This document shows positions 18,276 through 27,882 of a stretch of DNA of 64,000 nucleotides, one piece after another. The stretch lies in contig NZ_JAJISB010000001.1 of NCBI RefSeq assembly GCF_021245735.1, positions 62,001 to 126,000 on the forward strand. Direction: 5' to 3'. A model generated the notes under the pieces. It was not told the DNA's origin and searched no databases. It saw only the letters and a list, made by a program, of their open reading frames with translations. Position 1 is the stretch's first letter; every line of letters starts with the position of its first letter. The position numbers and the translations under genes are program-made. The DNA is from Brevibacillus daliensis (lineage in GTDB: Bacteria; Bacillota; Bacilli; Brevibacillales; Brevibacillaceae).

Positions 18276-20213
18276 ATGTGTGGAATTGTTTCGTTCTTTC
18301 AAAAACATAATGCTCCTGCTCAACTCGAAACGATTAAAAAGATGACCGATGTGATTATGCACCGCGGTCCTGATGATGATGGATTCCATGTGGAGGATAA
18401 TATCGCTCTTGGTTTCCGTCGCCTTAGTATCATCGACGTTGCTGGAGGACATCAACCTTTATATAACGAAAATAAAGATATTTGGATTATCGGTAATGGT
18501 GAAGTATATAACTACAAAGAGCTACAAAATTGGCTAAAAGATTTAGGCCATGTATTTCGCACGGACTCCGATATTGAGACCATCCTACATTTGTATGAAG
18601 AAGTAGGTATGGACGCTCCCAAAAAGTTACGTGGTATGTTCGGGTTTACGATTTATGATAGTCGTAAGCGACTGCTATTTGGGGCTCGTGACCATTTCGG
18701 GATCAAGCCTCTCTATTATACGGAAACCGAAAATACGATTGCGATCGCAAGTGAAATTAAAAGCATCCTAGAACTACCAGGTTTTAACCGAGCAGTCAAT
18801 CAACAAGGATTTTATCATTATTTAACTTTCCAATACGTACCCGATCCTGAGACGATGTTCGAAGGAATCTATCGAATTCCACCAGGTCACTCTTTTGTAG
18901 TCAAAGATGACAAGATTACAATCGAACAGTATTGGGATGTTAACTTTGAACCGGATGAGAGCAAACCATTCTCCTACTTTGTGGAAGGAACTCGCTCCAT
19001 CTTACTCGACTCTGTAGACAAACATCGTGTCAGTGAAGTGCCTCGTGGTGCTTTCCTTTCTTCTGGTGTTGATTCCAGTAGTATCGTTGGAATGCTTCGC
19101 AAGTTTGAACCGGTCAAAACGTTCTCTATTGGTTCAGACATCCCTGGATACAGTGAGCTGGAATATGCAAAACGTACAGCTATTCATCACGGAACAGAAC
19201 ATCATGAAGTAATCATGAATGCAGAAAGATATTTACAGGAGTTACCTCGCCTCGTTTGGCATCAGGATGAACCTGTAGCCGATCCATCTGCAATATTGCT
19301 ATACTTCGTTGCTGAACTGGCTAGCCAGCATGTAACGGTCGTACTGTCTGGTGAAGGTGCTGATGAGTTTTTCGGTGGTTATAACATTTATCGTGAACCT
19401 CATTCCTTGCGTATGTTCAAAAACATGCCTGGATGGATGAGATCTTCAATGCGTGGAATGGCAGAACATTTGCCTGAAAATATTAAAGGAAGAAACTTCC
19501 TCATCCGTGGTTCAAAAACGGTAGAAGAACGCTTTTTCGGAAACGCTCTGATCTTTAATGAGGAGCTTAAAGAGAAAGTAGTGATGGAAAACATCAAGCA
19601 CATGGAAAATTACATATCTCCATTCTCCATCACAGAAAAAATCTATAAACGAGTGCAAGGATATGACGACGTAACCAAAATGCAATATCTTGATATTCAT
19701 ACTTGGCTACGTGGAAACATTCTTATGAAAGCAGATAAAATGACGATGGCTAATTCACTTGAATTACGCGTACCGTTCATCGATCCTAAAGTATTTGAGT
19801 TTGCTGCTACTATCCCAACCAAATACAAAATTGCTGAAGGCACAACCAAGCATGTTTTGCGTGAAGCAATGAAAGACTTTTTACCACCTGAAATCAAAAT
19901 GCGTCCGAAGCTGGGTTTCCCGGTTCCAACACGTGAATGGTTGAAAAACGACTTCTATAAATGGGCAAAAGAGCTTATCTTTGAAGCTAAGGTTGACCAC
20001 CTGATTAATAAAGCATATGTTCTTTACATACTGGACGAACACAAGGAAGGTCATGGTGATTACAGCCGTAAGATCTGGACGATTCTGATCTTTATGCTAT
20101 GGCATCAGATCTTTATTGAACAGAAGTATAACTTTCAACAGTATGTAAGCCCTTCTGTAGAGCTTCGTCGTCAAAAAAATGCTCATGAAAATGAGAGCAG
20201 TATTGCTCAATAG
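18276..20213 (+). CDS. asnB: Asparagine synthetase (glutamine-hydrolysing)
   Basis: A 645-residue class II amidotransferase that makes asparagine from aspartate, glutamine and ATP. Cys2 right after the initiator Met is the glutaminase nucleophile (MCGIVSFF). The glutaminase domain shows RGPDDDG, RRLSIID and GNGEVYN, and the synthetase domain carries the ATP pyrophosphatase loop LSSGVDSSS, where the first Gly of the usual SGG is Ser. The length and C-terminal tail resemble B. subtilis AsnO/AsnB-type enzymes. It sits between comEB and comEA with its own terminator, an unexpected neighbour for competence genes. AsnB versus AsnO cannot be separated by eye. Confidence 0.92.
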   Translation: MCGIVSFFQKHNAPAQLETIKKMTDVIMHRGPDDDGFHVEDNIALGFRRLSIIDVAGGHQPLYNENKDIWIIGNGEVYNYKELQNWLKDLGHVFRTDSDIETILHLYEEVGMDAPKKLRGMFGFTIYDSRKRLLFGARDHFGIKPLYYTETENTIAIASEIKSILELPGFNRAVNQQGFYHYLTFQYVPDPETMFEGIYRIPPGHSFVVKDDKITIEQYWDVNFEPDESKPFSYFVEGTRSILLDSVDKHRVSEVPRGAFLSSGVDSSSIVGMLRKFEPVKTFSIGSDIPGYSELEYAKRTAIHHGTEHHEVIMNAERYLQELPRLVWHQDEPVADPSAILLYFVAELASQHVTVVLSGEGADEFFGGYNIYREPHSLRMFKNMPGWMRSSMRGMAEHLPENIKGRNFLIRGSKTVEERFFGNALIFNEELKEKVVMENIKHMENYISPFSITEKIYKRVQGYDDVTKMQYLDIHTWLRGNILMKADKMTMANSLELRVPFIDPKVFEFAATIPTKYKIAEGTTKHVLREAMKDFLPPEIKMRPKLGFPVPTREWLKNDFYKWAKELIFEAKVDHLINKAYVLYILDEHKEGHGDYSRKIWTILIFMLWHQIFIEQKYNFQQYVSPSVELRRQKNAHENESSIAQ

Positions 20214-20233
20214 TATGTTTGATCAATCATACG

Positions 20234-20280
20234 AACCTTTCATAATTGCTAGTATTTCTAGCAATATGAAAGGTTTTTTT
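20234..20280 (+). terminator. asnB terminator
   Basis: AACCTTTCAT pairs with ATGAAAGGTT and the inner TTGCTAG with CTAGCAA, followed by a run of T. Confidence 0.9.
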
Positions 20281-20342
20281 GCGCTTAGCTCTGTCTTTTA
20301 TTAGCCTGATAGCAGGAGATTTAATGGAGAGGAAGGATGTAC

Positions 20343-21146
20343 ATGTTGTATGATTTTTGGGAGCGTTATCGCAAGTGGTTGATGATAGTAGGATGCGTCC
20401 TTTTTGTGATCATCAGCCTTTGGCTTTATCCTTTATCAAATGCAAGCACATCTAATGATCTATTGCCAATCTCTTATTCAACAGAAGCTGAAGCGTCATC
20501 CTATTCTTTTGCAAAATCCGTAACTTCTGGTGAACGGACTGAGGAAGTAAGTCCCGACTTGAAAGTACAGCCATTTCAACAATCTCAATCTAAAGTTGAG
20601 GATTCTACTAAAACCGGGGTTAGCTCTGCTGGGATAAATACGAAAGACTCCTCTACATATTATATTGATATAAAGGGTTCGGTTAAAAATCCTGGAATGT
20701 ATCAGTTCCAACAGAATGAACGTGTTTCACATGCTATTGAACGGGCTGGAGGATTCTTACCTTCTGCCAATACCCTGCAAGTTAATCTTGCACAAAAATT
20801 AACGGATGGCATGATCTTGTTTGTTCCAGATCGTAAGGACCAAAAAACTGTCAATGGACAATCAATGGTGATAACTCCAACTCCTGCTACAAATAGCATA
20901 CCAACTATATCCGGCCAGCAACCTTCACCGAATGGAGACACATCATCTGGTCCAGCGCCTATAAATATACGTACTGCAACCAAAGAAGAGATTATGAAGC
21001 TACCAGGGATTGGACCTACTCGCGCTGAGGAAATTCTTGTTTATCGGGAACAACACGGTTTTACCAAATTAGAAGATCTGCGCAAAATTCCTGGCATTGG
21101 TCCAAAAACTTTTGAAAAAATAAAAAAAGCGGCTGTTTATGAATAA
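20343..21146 (+). CDS. comEA: Competence DNA receptor ComEA
   Basis: ComEA binds double-stranded DNA on the outer face of the membrane and passes it to ComEC. The 267-residue protein has an N-terminal anchor (about residues 12-30), a Ser/Thr/Lys-rich linker, a SLBB domain (YYIDIKGSVKNPGMYQF onward) and a C-terminal double helix-hairpin-helix with LPGIGPTRAEEI and IPGIGPKTFEKI. The ATG at 20343 is six bases after GGAAGG; the ATG at 20337 touches it. It runs in the opposite direction to comEC, separated from comEB by asnB. Confidence 0.95.
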   Translation: MLYDFWERYRKWLMIVGCVLFVIISLWLYPLSNASTSNDLLPISYSTEAEASSYSFAKSVTSGERTEEVSPDLKVQPFQQSQSKVEDSTKTGVSSAGINTKDSSTYYIDIKGSVKNPGMYQFQQNERVSHAIERAGGFLPSANTLQVNLAQKLTDGMILFVPDRKDQKTVNGQSMVITPTPATNSIPTISGQQPSPNGDTSSGPAPINIRTATKEEIMKLPGIGPTRAEEILVYREQHGFTKLEDLRKIPGIGPKTFEKIKKAAVYE

Positions 21147-21214
21147 ATAATTTCCAGTATTGATAATAGTTGTATAATAAGGAGGGAAGATTTTTTAGGA
21201 AGGATGAAAAATCC

Positions 21215-22972
21215 TTGGAACAATTAACGCTTCTATTAGTGGAACGGATGGGTCTTTTACTGCTCCTCACATTTATACTGACACGTATTCCCTTGTTCCG
21301 TCAGTTGCTTGACCGGGAAATCAGGTTTCACATTGCACTTGTTTTCTCGTTATTATTCGGATTATTCGGAATAGCAGGAACATACGCAGGAGTAATGATT
21401 GATCAGGGACAACCCATGCCTGCCTTCTGGATTCATTCGTTGAGTAACGACCAAGCTATTGCCAACTCAACCTCTGTAGGTGTTGTTATTGGGGGTTTAC
21501 TCGGAGGTCCCATGGTCGGTGCTGGCGCGGGTATAATTTCAGCGACTCATTATTTTCAATTGGGAGGCTTTATCTCCGCGCCGGTAGCTCTCTCTCTTCC
21601 CTTCATTGGTTTATTAGCGGGTTTCATTGCTCGTTTTTTTTCCCAAGAGCGAGTTATTTCTCCATCAAAAGCACTTTTCATCGGGATGTTTGCTCCAATT
21701 TTACAGATGGGCTTTATTTTGGTTGGTGCGAGCCCAAAAAATAATGCCATATTTTTAGTGGATCAAGTAGGTATACCTATGGTCTTTACGAACAGCATTG
21801 CAATAGCCATTTTTACAGCAATGATCCATCTTGCCTTGAAAGAAGAAGAACGCTCTGCTGTATTAGCCACAGCAAGCTCTTTTACAATTGCTGAATATAT
21901 CCTGCCTCATCTAAAACAAGGTTTAACACAGGAAACTGCACTGGTCACGGCAAAAATTTTATTACGAGAATGTAAGGTTTCTGCGGTTTCTGTTTCAAAT
22001 AACACACAAGTGTTGGCTCATGTCGGACAAGGCTCTTCCTATCATACACCAGGTGAATTACAATTTACTCCGCTGATTCAAGAAGTCATGCAAACACAAG
22101 AAATGCGAGTGACAAATAGACGCGAACAGCTTGGTTGTCATCAATGTTCTTGTGGTCTTCACGCTGGAATCATCGTTCCCTTTTCAGTATCTGATAAAAC
22201 AGCAGGTCTAATCATACTCTATTTTCGACGTCCACAGCAGATACGTAAAATTGAGGAGGAATTAGCTAAAGGTCTTGGCAGCTTGATTTCTTATCAAATG
22301 AGTGCTGCACGGACGGAACAGCTTGTTCATTTGATGAAGGATGCAGAATTACGCTTATTACAGGCTCAAATAAATCCACACTTTTTATTCAATACATTAA
22401 ATTCAATCGTCACATTAATACGACTGAATCCAGATCAGGCACGACATGTAACTGTTCAGCTTGGAACATTCATGCGGCTTAATTTAAAAATAACTGATTC
22501 CAAGCTTGTTACCCTTCAACAAGAACTAGATCATTTGCGTGCTTTTTTAGAGATCATTCAAATTCGATTTGATGATCAGTTTAGTATCCAATTAAACCTG
22601 GATGCTAATTTGGAAGAGATATTTATCCCTCCCTCTACCCTACAACCATTAATAGAGAATTGTATTCACCATGGTTTAAGGGAAAAGACTCATGGTGGTA
22701 TCATAATTCTTACGGTTCTTCAGCAAAACGGATCGGCACGTATCTCTATTGAAGATAATGGAACTGGTATACCTCCTGCTCTTTTGCAACAATTGGGAAC
22801 TTATCCATTGGAACATAGCTCTGGTAATGGGATCGGCGTATATAATGTCAATCAACGTCTAATCAATCTTTTAGGAGCTACTGCCAAGTTACATATTGAA
22901 AATAAAACCGAAGGCGGTTCCAGAACTACTTTTTATATTCCTGTCTCCGGCCAAAAAGGAAGGGTGTCTTGA
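21215..22972 (+). CDS. LytS-type sensor histidine kinase
   Basis: A ~585-residue membrane kinase: five or six N-terminal helices of the 5TMR-LYT receptor domain (LTLLLVERMGLLLLLTFILT onward), a GAF-like domain (about residues 220-355) with the Cys pair HQCSC, the phosphoacceptor block INPHFLFNTLNS near residue 385, and an HATPase domain with IEDNGTGIP. A longer frame begins at TTG 21170, but it reads through the AAGGAGGG signal; TTG at 21215 restores the family N-terminus. It overlaps the regulator gene by one base. Related LytS/BtsS/YpdA sensors respond to pyruvate or membrane potential; the transporters downstream favour a small carboxylate signal. Confidence 0.9.
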   Translation: MEQLTLLLVERMGLLLLLTFILTRIPLFRQLLDREIRFHIALVFSLLFGLFGIAGTYAGVMIDQGQPMPAFWIHSLSNDQAIANSTSVGVVIGGLLGGPMVGAGAGIISATHYFQLGGFISAPVALSLPFIGLLAGFIARFFSQERVISPSKALFIGMFAPILQMGFILVGASPKNNAIFLVDQVGIPMVFTNSIAIAIFTAMIHLALKEEERSAVLATASSFTIAEYILPHLKQGLTQETALVTAKILLRECKVSAVSVSNNTQVLAHVGQGSSYHTPGELQFTPLIQEVMQTQEMRVTNRREQLGCHQCSCGLHAGIIVPFSVSDKTAGLIILYFRRPQQIRKIEEELAKGLGSLISYQMSAARTEQLVHLMKDAELRLLQAQINPHFLFNTLNSIVTLIRLNPDQARHVTVQLGTFMRLNLKITDSKLVTLQQELDHLRAFLEIIQIRFDDQFSIQLNLDANLEEIFIPPSTLQPLIENCIHHGLREKTHGGIIILTVLQQNGSARISIEDNGTGIPPALLQQLGTYPLEHSSGNGIGVYNVNQRLINLLGATAKLHIENKTEGGSRTTFYIPVSGQKGRVS

Positions 22973-23760
22973 TGGTAATTAGAATTATGGTTGCGGAGGA
23001 CGAACGTTTAGCTAGAGAAGAGCTTCACTATCTCCTCTCACAGGAAGAGGATATCGAGATCCTTCCTTCTGCTTCAACAGGTCAGGAATTACTGCTCCTC
23101 GTAGAAGAGCATCAGCCTGATGTTGTCTTTCTTGATATTCATATGCCTGAAATGTACGGTATTCAGGCTGCACGTATGTTAAGAGCTCGTCCTAAATCTC
23201 CCTTGCTCGTGTTCTCAACCGCTCACGAGGATTATGCAGTGGAAGCCTTTCGAATACATGCGATTGACTATTTATTAAAACCTTATGATCATCTTCGTCT
23301 ACGTGAAACATTAACAAGAATTAGGCAGCGAATGAACGAAATGAATCAAATCACCTCAATATCTCTGCCACAACATGAATCCGATGACGAGGATGGAAAA
23401 AAGAACTCCCCCTCACTTCTCCCCAAGGTATCCAAATTACTGGTCGAGGAGAACCAGCGTATGTATGTAATTGATCCTCAAACTATCTTATTTGCAGTAC
23501 GTGAGGAACGAGCCGTTCAAATTCATACCGTTTCTAAAACATACTCGAGCAAAATGACGCTGCAACAATTAGAGGAAAAACTGCATGATTATGCCTTCTT
23601 TCGCATTCATCGCAGTTATTTGGTGAACTTGCATCATGTTCTGGAAGTAATCCCCTGGTTTAACGGTACATATAACCTTGTCATGAAAAATCAGCAACGA
23701 GCACAGATACCTGTCTCACGTGCATCCGCAAAAGAGTTTTTACGACAATTTCATAGTTAA
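22972..23760 (+). CDS. LytR/AlgR-type response regulator
   Basis: A 262-residue partner of the kinase before it. The receiver domain has Asp10 and the phosphoacceptor Asp55 (VVFLDIHMPEM) with Lys in DYLLKPYD; the C-terminal LytTR domain (from about residue 160) shows FFRIHRSYLVNL and the DNA-contact ending. The ATG at 22972 shares one base with the kinase stop (TGATG), behind GGAAGGG. The likely targets are the symporter genes downstream, as in other LytSR-transporter clusters; no direct-repeat binding site was identified. Confidence 0.92.
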   Translation: MVIRIMVAEDERLAREELHYLLSQEEDIEILPSASTGQELLLLVEEHQPDVVFLDIHMPEMYGIQAARMLRARPKSPLLVFSTAHEDYAVEAFRIHAIDYLLKPYDHLRLRETLTRIRQRMNEMNQITSISLPQHESDDEDGKKNSPSLLPKVSKLLVEENQRMYVIDPQTILFAVREERAVQIHTVSKTYSSKMTLQQLEEKLHDYAFFRIHRSYLVNLHHVLEVIPWFNGTYNLVMKNQQRAQIPVSRASAKEFLRQFHS

Positions 23761-23869
23761 ATGTAATAGATTGCTCTGATTTTTCATCCAGGCCTACGCT
23801 CACTATCTCTTACCAAACAGGGAGCTATCCTTACAAAATAGACACGATTTTCTACCATTTACTACACAT

Positions 23870-23926
23870 TTAACTAATTTTTCGTAATTTTACGTATAAT
23901 CATGGAGTGTAGTAAAGCGCTTTCAT
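23870..23926 (+). promoter_or_regulatory. Promoter with overlapping CcpA (cre) site before the symporter operon
   Basis: TATAAT at 23895-23900 is preceded 19 bases upstream by TTAACT. Ten bases downstream lies TAAAGCGCTTTCA (23913-23925), which matches 12 of 14 positions of the CcpA consensus TGWAANCGNTNWCA. A cre just after the start site usually gives glucose repression. This suits transport of acetate or pyruvate, used after sugar is gone. Confidence 0.65.
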
Positions 23927-23939
23927 TAGGAGGGATCGT

Positions 23940-24287
23940 ATGTCCGTTAAAGATGGCCAATCGAAGAAATCAGGACAATCTATTGATTACTCAGCTATCG
24001 TTCAATCAGAAAAATTCAAACGATTAATGAAACAGAAAAACTCATTTGTACTACCTTTGACGATTTTCTTCTTCATCTTTTATTTTTTGTTACCCATCAT
24101 GACATCATACTTTCCTACTATTAATCAACCGGCTATCGGGGCTATTACCTGGGCATGGCTACTTGGATTTGCACAATTTATCATGACCTGGAGCTTGTGC
24201 ATGCTGTATTCCAACAAGGCTAAAAAGTTCGATGTTATTGTAGAAGAGATTAAACAGGAAGCAAGAAAAGGAGGAGTTGGACTATGA
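23940..24287 (+). CDS. DUF485 membrane protein, symporter partner
   Basis: A 115-residue protein with a hydrophilic start and two membrane helices (about residues 38-57 and 70-90), the layout of DUF485/YwcB proteins. These are found next to acetate/pyruvate sodium symporters (YjcH-ActP in E. coli, YwcB-YwcA in B. subtilis) and may act as a small subunit. It overlaps the symporter gene by four bases (ATGA), so they are coupled. TTAGGAGGG gives a strong translation start. Confidence 0.88.
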   Translation: MSVKDGQSKKSGQSIDYSAIVQSEKFKRLMKQKNSFVLPLTIFFFIFYFLLPIMTSYFPTINQPAIGAITWAWLLGFAQFIMTWSLCMLYSNKAKKFDVIVEEIKQEARKGGVGL

Positions 24288-25822
24288 ACATTCTCGCCTT
24301 TAGCTTGTTCCTCATAATCGTAGTCGGTACCCTGGTTGTTACTTATTACGCATCGAAAAGAACAAACACCACCAGTGAATTTTATACAGCAGGTGGCGGT
24401 TTGACTGGATGGCAAAATGGGTGGGCGATCGCAGGAGATTACATGTCTGCCGCTTCATTCCTGGGAATTGCCGGAATGATTGCTCTATTCGGCTTCGATG
24501 GCTTTTTCTATAGTATTGGATTCCTAGTTGCTTATCTTGTGGTTTTATATCTGGTAGCAGAACCTCTTCGAAATCTGGGAAAATATACGCTAGCTGATAT
24601 GATTGCAGCCCGTTTTAACGATAAACGCATTCGTGGTGTCGCAGCACTTAATACCATGACGATCAGTATTTTTTACATGATTGCTCAGCTTGTAGGTGCA
24701 GGTGGTCTTATCAAGCTGTTGCTCAATTTAGATTTCACTACTTCAGTATTGATCGTAGGCACCTTGATGACCATCTATGTTGTATTTGGCGGAATGACTG
24801 CTACTAGCTGGGTTCAAATTATTAAAGCAATACTTCTCATGGCTGGTACATTCATCATTTCCGTGATGGTTTTTGCCAAATTTGACTTTAATTTCGCTGC
24901 CATGTTTGAACATATGCGGACAGCTACTCCACTAGGAGATATGTTCTTGGAGTCTGGCAACAAATTTAAAAATGGACTTGATACCATTTCTCTTAATCTT
25001 GCTCTCGTACTTGGAACAGCAGGACTTCCTCATATTCTTATTCGCTTTTTCACTGTAAAGGATGCACCAACCGCACGCAGTTCCGTTGTCACTGCTACCT
25101 GGATCATCGGAATCTTTTATGTAATGACGATCTTCCTCGGGTTTGGTGCCGCTTATCTGGTTGGACACGAAGGAATTTTAGCTGCAGACAAAGGTGGAAA
25201 CATGGCTGCCCCTCTCTTAGCTAAAGCATTGGGTGGTGACTTCCTGTTTGCCTTTGTATCCGCAGTTGCCTTTGCCACGATTCTTGCAGTTGTTGCTGGA
25301 CTCGTTCTATCTGCTGCTTCCGCTTTTGCTCATGACTTCTATACACATATCGTTCGCAAGGGTAAGGTAACAGAAAAAGAACAGATGAAAACCGCTCGTT
25401 GGGCTTCTGTTGGGGTGGCAATCATATCTATCATCCTGTCATTGTTTGCACAAAAAATGAATGTTGCTTTCCTCGTAGCTCTTGCCTTCGCAGTAGCGGC
25501 AAGTGCTAATCTACCAGTTATACTACTCACTATTTTCTGGCGCCGCTTTAATACGGCTGGGGCTGTTACAGGTATGTTAGTCGGGTTATTTAGCTGTCTC
25601 ATCCTTGTTGCAATCAGCCCTAATGTATGGGGTCCTGAAGGAAAAGCCATTTTGGTGGGAGAACCGCTCATTTCTTTAACGAATCCAGGTATCATCTCCA
25701 TTCCGCTCGGTTTCCTTGCAGCCTTCTTGGGGACATATCTCTCCAAAAAACAAGATCACGCCAAATTTGATGAAATCTATGTTAAAGCGAACACAGGTAT
25801 GAAAGATAGCGAAACAGCGTAA
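24284..25822 (+). CDS. Sodium:solute symporter, acetate/pyruvate (ActP/YwcA) type
   Basis: A 512-residue SSS-family carrier with about 13 membrane helices. It opens with SKRTNTTSEFYTAGGGLTGW and AGDYMSAASFLGIAG, the sodium-site region typical of ActP/YwcA. It should import a monocarboxylate with Na+. The upstream DUF485 gene, the LytSR pair and the cre site form a coherent carbon-overflow module. Acetate versus pyruvate or another short acid cannot be told from sequence. Confidence 0.9.
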   Translation: MNILAFSLFLIIVVGTLVVTYYASKRTNTTSEFYTAGGGLTGWQNGWAIAGDYMSAASFLGIAGMIALFGFDGFFYSIGFLVAYLVVLYLVAEPLRNLGKYTLADMIAARFNDKRIRGVAALNTMTISIFYMIAQLVGAGGLIKLLLNLDFTTSVLIVGTLMTIYVVFGGMTATSWVQIIKAILLMAGTFIISVMVFAKFDFNFAAMFEHMRTATPLGDMFLESGNKFKNGLDTISLNLALVLGTAGLPHILIRFFTVKDAPTARSSVVTATWIIGIFYVMTIFLGFGAAYLVGHEGILAADKGGNMAAPLLAKALGGDFLFAFVSAVAFATILAVVAGLVLSAASAFAHDFYTHIVRKGKVTEKEQMKTARWASVGVAIISIILSLFAQKMNVAFLVALAFAVAASANLPVILLTIFWRRFNTAGAVTGMLVGLFSCLILVAISPNVWGPEGKAILVGEPLISLTNPGIISIPLGFLAAFLGTYLSKKQDHAKFDEIYVKANTGMKDSETA

Positions 25823-25885
25823 GGTTCTGTTCTGCCTTTCTATTTCTCTTAGGTTATTGTCCAGAAAAAACGTTCGTATACCTGG

Positions 25886-25918
25886 AAAAGCTGAACGCCA
25901 TTTTGGTGTCAGCTTTTT
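25886..25918 (+). terminator. Terminator between the two symporter genes
   Basis: AAAAGCTGA pairs with TCAGCTTTT, the inner ACGCCA with TGGTGT, and a T run follows. The second symporter must then have its own promoter or depend on read-through. Confidence 0.85.
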
Positions 25919-25972
25919 CTCCATCAATTAAACTAACATTTTTCATCATACGAAAAGGAGCCACATTGTGAT

Positions 25973-27595
25973 ATGACAGGATTCTTCTTTTTTGCAGCCA
26001 TTATTATTGGCACGTTAGCTATTACCTTCTCTGCCAGTAAGCGGACAACCAGTACAAATGATTTTTATGCAGCAGGAAATCGGCTGAGTGGGTTGCAAAA
26101 TGGCTTTGCTATCGCCGGGGATTTTGTCAGTGCTGCTTCCTTTTTGGGGATTACAGGAATGATCGCGTTATATGGTTTTGATGGATTCTTTTATGCAATT
26201 GGATTCTTCTGTTCTTATCTTATTATCCTACTGTTGATTGCAGAGCCGATGCATAATTTAGGGCGATATACGCTAGCTGATTCAATTGCAGTCCGTTTTC
26301 CAACCTTACGCCTTAGAGGGATGATTGCGTTAACCACGCTCATTCTGACAATCATTTATATGATGGCACAACTTGTGGGTGCAGGGGCGCTTATTTTCCT
26401 TTTGCTCGATTTACCTTATGAAGTAGCTGTAATGGTGATTGGATTATTAATGACAGTCTTTGTTGTCATTGGCGGAATGGTTGCCACCTCATGGATTCAA
26501 ATTGTGAAAAGTGTGCTTCTTCTCTTTGGTACCTTGATGCTTTGTCTCATGGTTCTTGCCCGCTTTGATTGGAGCCTACTAACATTATTTGAACAAGTGT
26601 CCAAGACCAGCACCTCTACTGAACAGCTTTTGGAAGCTGGCCATATGTTTTCACAGTCAAGCGATACATTCTCTCTTTATCTAGCCTTATTACTTGGGAC
26701 ATCTGGACTACCACATATTGTTACTCGCTTTTATACCGTATCCAATGCTAAAGCCTCTCGACAATCTGTAATCACTGCCGTTTTTATTATTGGAGGCTTT
26801 TACTTAATGACAGTTGTCTTAGGTCTTGGTGCTTCCCTTTTAGTTGGTCCAGACCAGTTATTATCCGCTGGAGATAATGGCAATCTAGCAGCTCCATTAC
26901 TGGCACTTGCTCTTGGGGGGAATTTTTGGATGGCATTCATGTCGGCAGTCGCTTTTGCAACCATCTTAGCAGTGGTTACGGGATTAGTGCTTAGTGGTTC
27001 TTCTGCATTTGCTCATGATATCTATACGGTTATGCTACGAAAAGGAATTGCTACTGAAAAACAACAAATGTATGCTGCTAAAATTTCTGCCATTGCTGTT
27101 GGAGTTATTTCGACTCTATTAGCTGTATCTTCTAAACAACTTAATGCTGCTTTTGTCGTCTCATTTGCTTTTACCGTAGCAGCCTCATCGCTATTACCTA
27201 TCATACTACTTAGTTTTTATTGGTCCCGTTACACTGAAAAAGGGGCTATCGTTGGAAGCATGAGTGGATTAATTTCTTCATTACTGTTAGCTGTGATTAG
27301 TCCTACCTTTATGAATCCTATCGATGGAATCATCCGTGCCGAACCTCTTTTCCCACTTCAGTATCCAGGGATTATTTCCATTCCAATTGGATTTATCGTC
27401 TCTTTGCTTGTCTCATTATGGAGTCAAAAAAGTAGCAATCATGGAGATTTTGCATATATGCAAGTGAAAGCTCATTTAGGGAGCAGCGAAAATGATCTGG
27501 TTCTTCCACAAAATAGCTCGAGAACGGAAACGGGAACTTACTCTGAAATCGAAACGGAATCTGAAATCGGATCTGCATCTCAACAAGCTAATTGA
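25973..27595 (+). CDS. Second sodium:solute symporter, paralogue of the first
   Basis: A 540-residue SSS carrier, clearly related to its neighbour over its whole length: SKRTTSTNDFYAAGNRLSGL, AGDFVSAASFLGITGMIALYG and the TSGLPHIVTRFYTV loop align directly. It has no DUF485 gene of its own and has a ~35-residue Ser/Thr/Glu-rich tail (TETGTYSEIETESEIG) absent from the first copy. AAAGGAG precedes the ATG. The pair arose by duplication and may differ in substrate or control. Confidence 0.88.
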   Translation: MTGFFFFAAIIIGTLAITFSASKRTTSTNDFYAAGNRLSGLQNGFAIAGDFVSAASFLGITGMIALYGFDGFFYAIGFFCSYLIILLLIAEPMHNLGRYTLADSIAVRFPTLRLRGMIALTTLILTIIYMMAQLVGAGALIFLLLDLPYEVAVMVIGLLMTVFVVIGGMVATSWIQIVKSVLLLFGTLMLCLMVLARFDWSLLTLFEQVSKTSTSTEQLLEAGHMFSQSSDTFSLYLALLLGTSGLPHIVTRFYTVSNAKASRQSVITAVFIIGGFYLMTVVLGLGASLLVGPDQLLSAGDNGNLAAPLLALALGGNFWMAFMSAVAFATILAVVTGLVLSGSSAFAHDIYTVMLRKGIATEKQQMYAAKISAIAVGVISTLLAVSSKQLNAAFVVSFAFTVAASSLLPIILLSFYWSRYTEKGAIVGSMSGLISSLLLAVISPTFMNPIDGIIRAEPLFPLQYPGIISIPIGFIVSLLVSLWSQKSSNHGDFAYMQVKAHLGSSENDLVLPQNSSRTETGTYSEIETESEIGSASQQAN

Positions 27596-27732
27596 ACTTC
27601 CAGGTAAAATTTGCTCAAAGTACTGATGTTTCCTGTGGAAATACATGTACGTGTACGAAAAAGAGTAAAACCTTGTCATATATACATTTTTAAACAGTGA
27701 AAAAGCTTATTCATGTTCCTTCCCACGTGTAC

Positions 27733-27756
27733 ATAAAATGTAAAAGCACATTTTAT
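27733..27756. repeat. Inverted repeat upstream of comER
   Basis: ATAAAATGT and ACATTTTAT are perfect 9-bp arms with six bases between them, 127 bases before the comER start. A repressor or activator site is possible. Confidence 0.4.
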
Positions 27757-27882
27757 ACGCGGTACCTTGGTCAGCTACCAACATACCATCCCTGTCAAAC
27801 AGACGTACAAACAATTATCTTAGCTAACCAAATGGTTACCCAAAATATGTATACTTACTTAGGAAGGGTTGGAGAAAAACTC

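Noticed and set aside
21170-21214. N-terminal extension of the LytS kinase
   Set aside because: It reads through the AAGGAGGG signal and has no family similarity.
27697-27882. 62-residue extension of ComER
   Set aside because: The family starts with the Rossmann motif, and the ATG at 27883 has GGAG before it.
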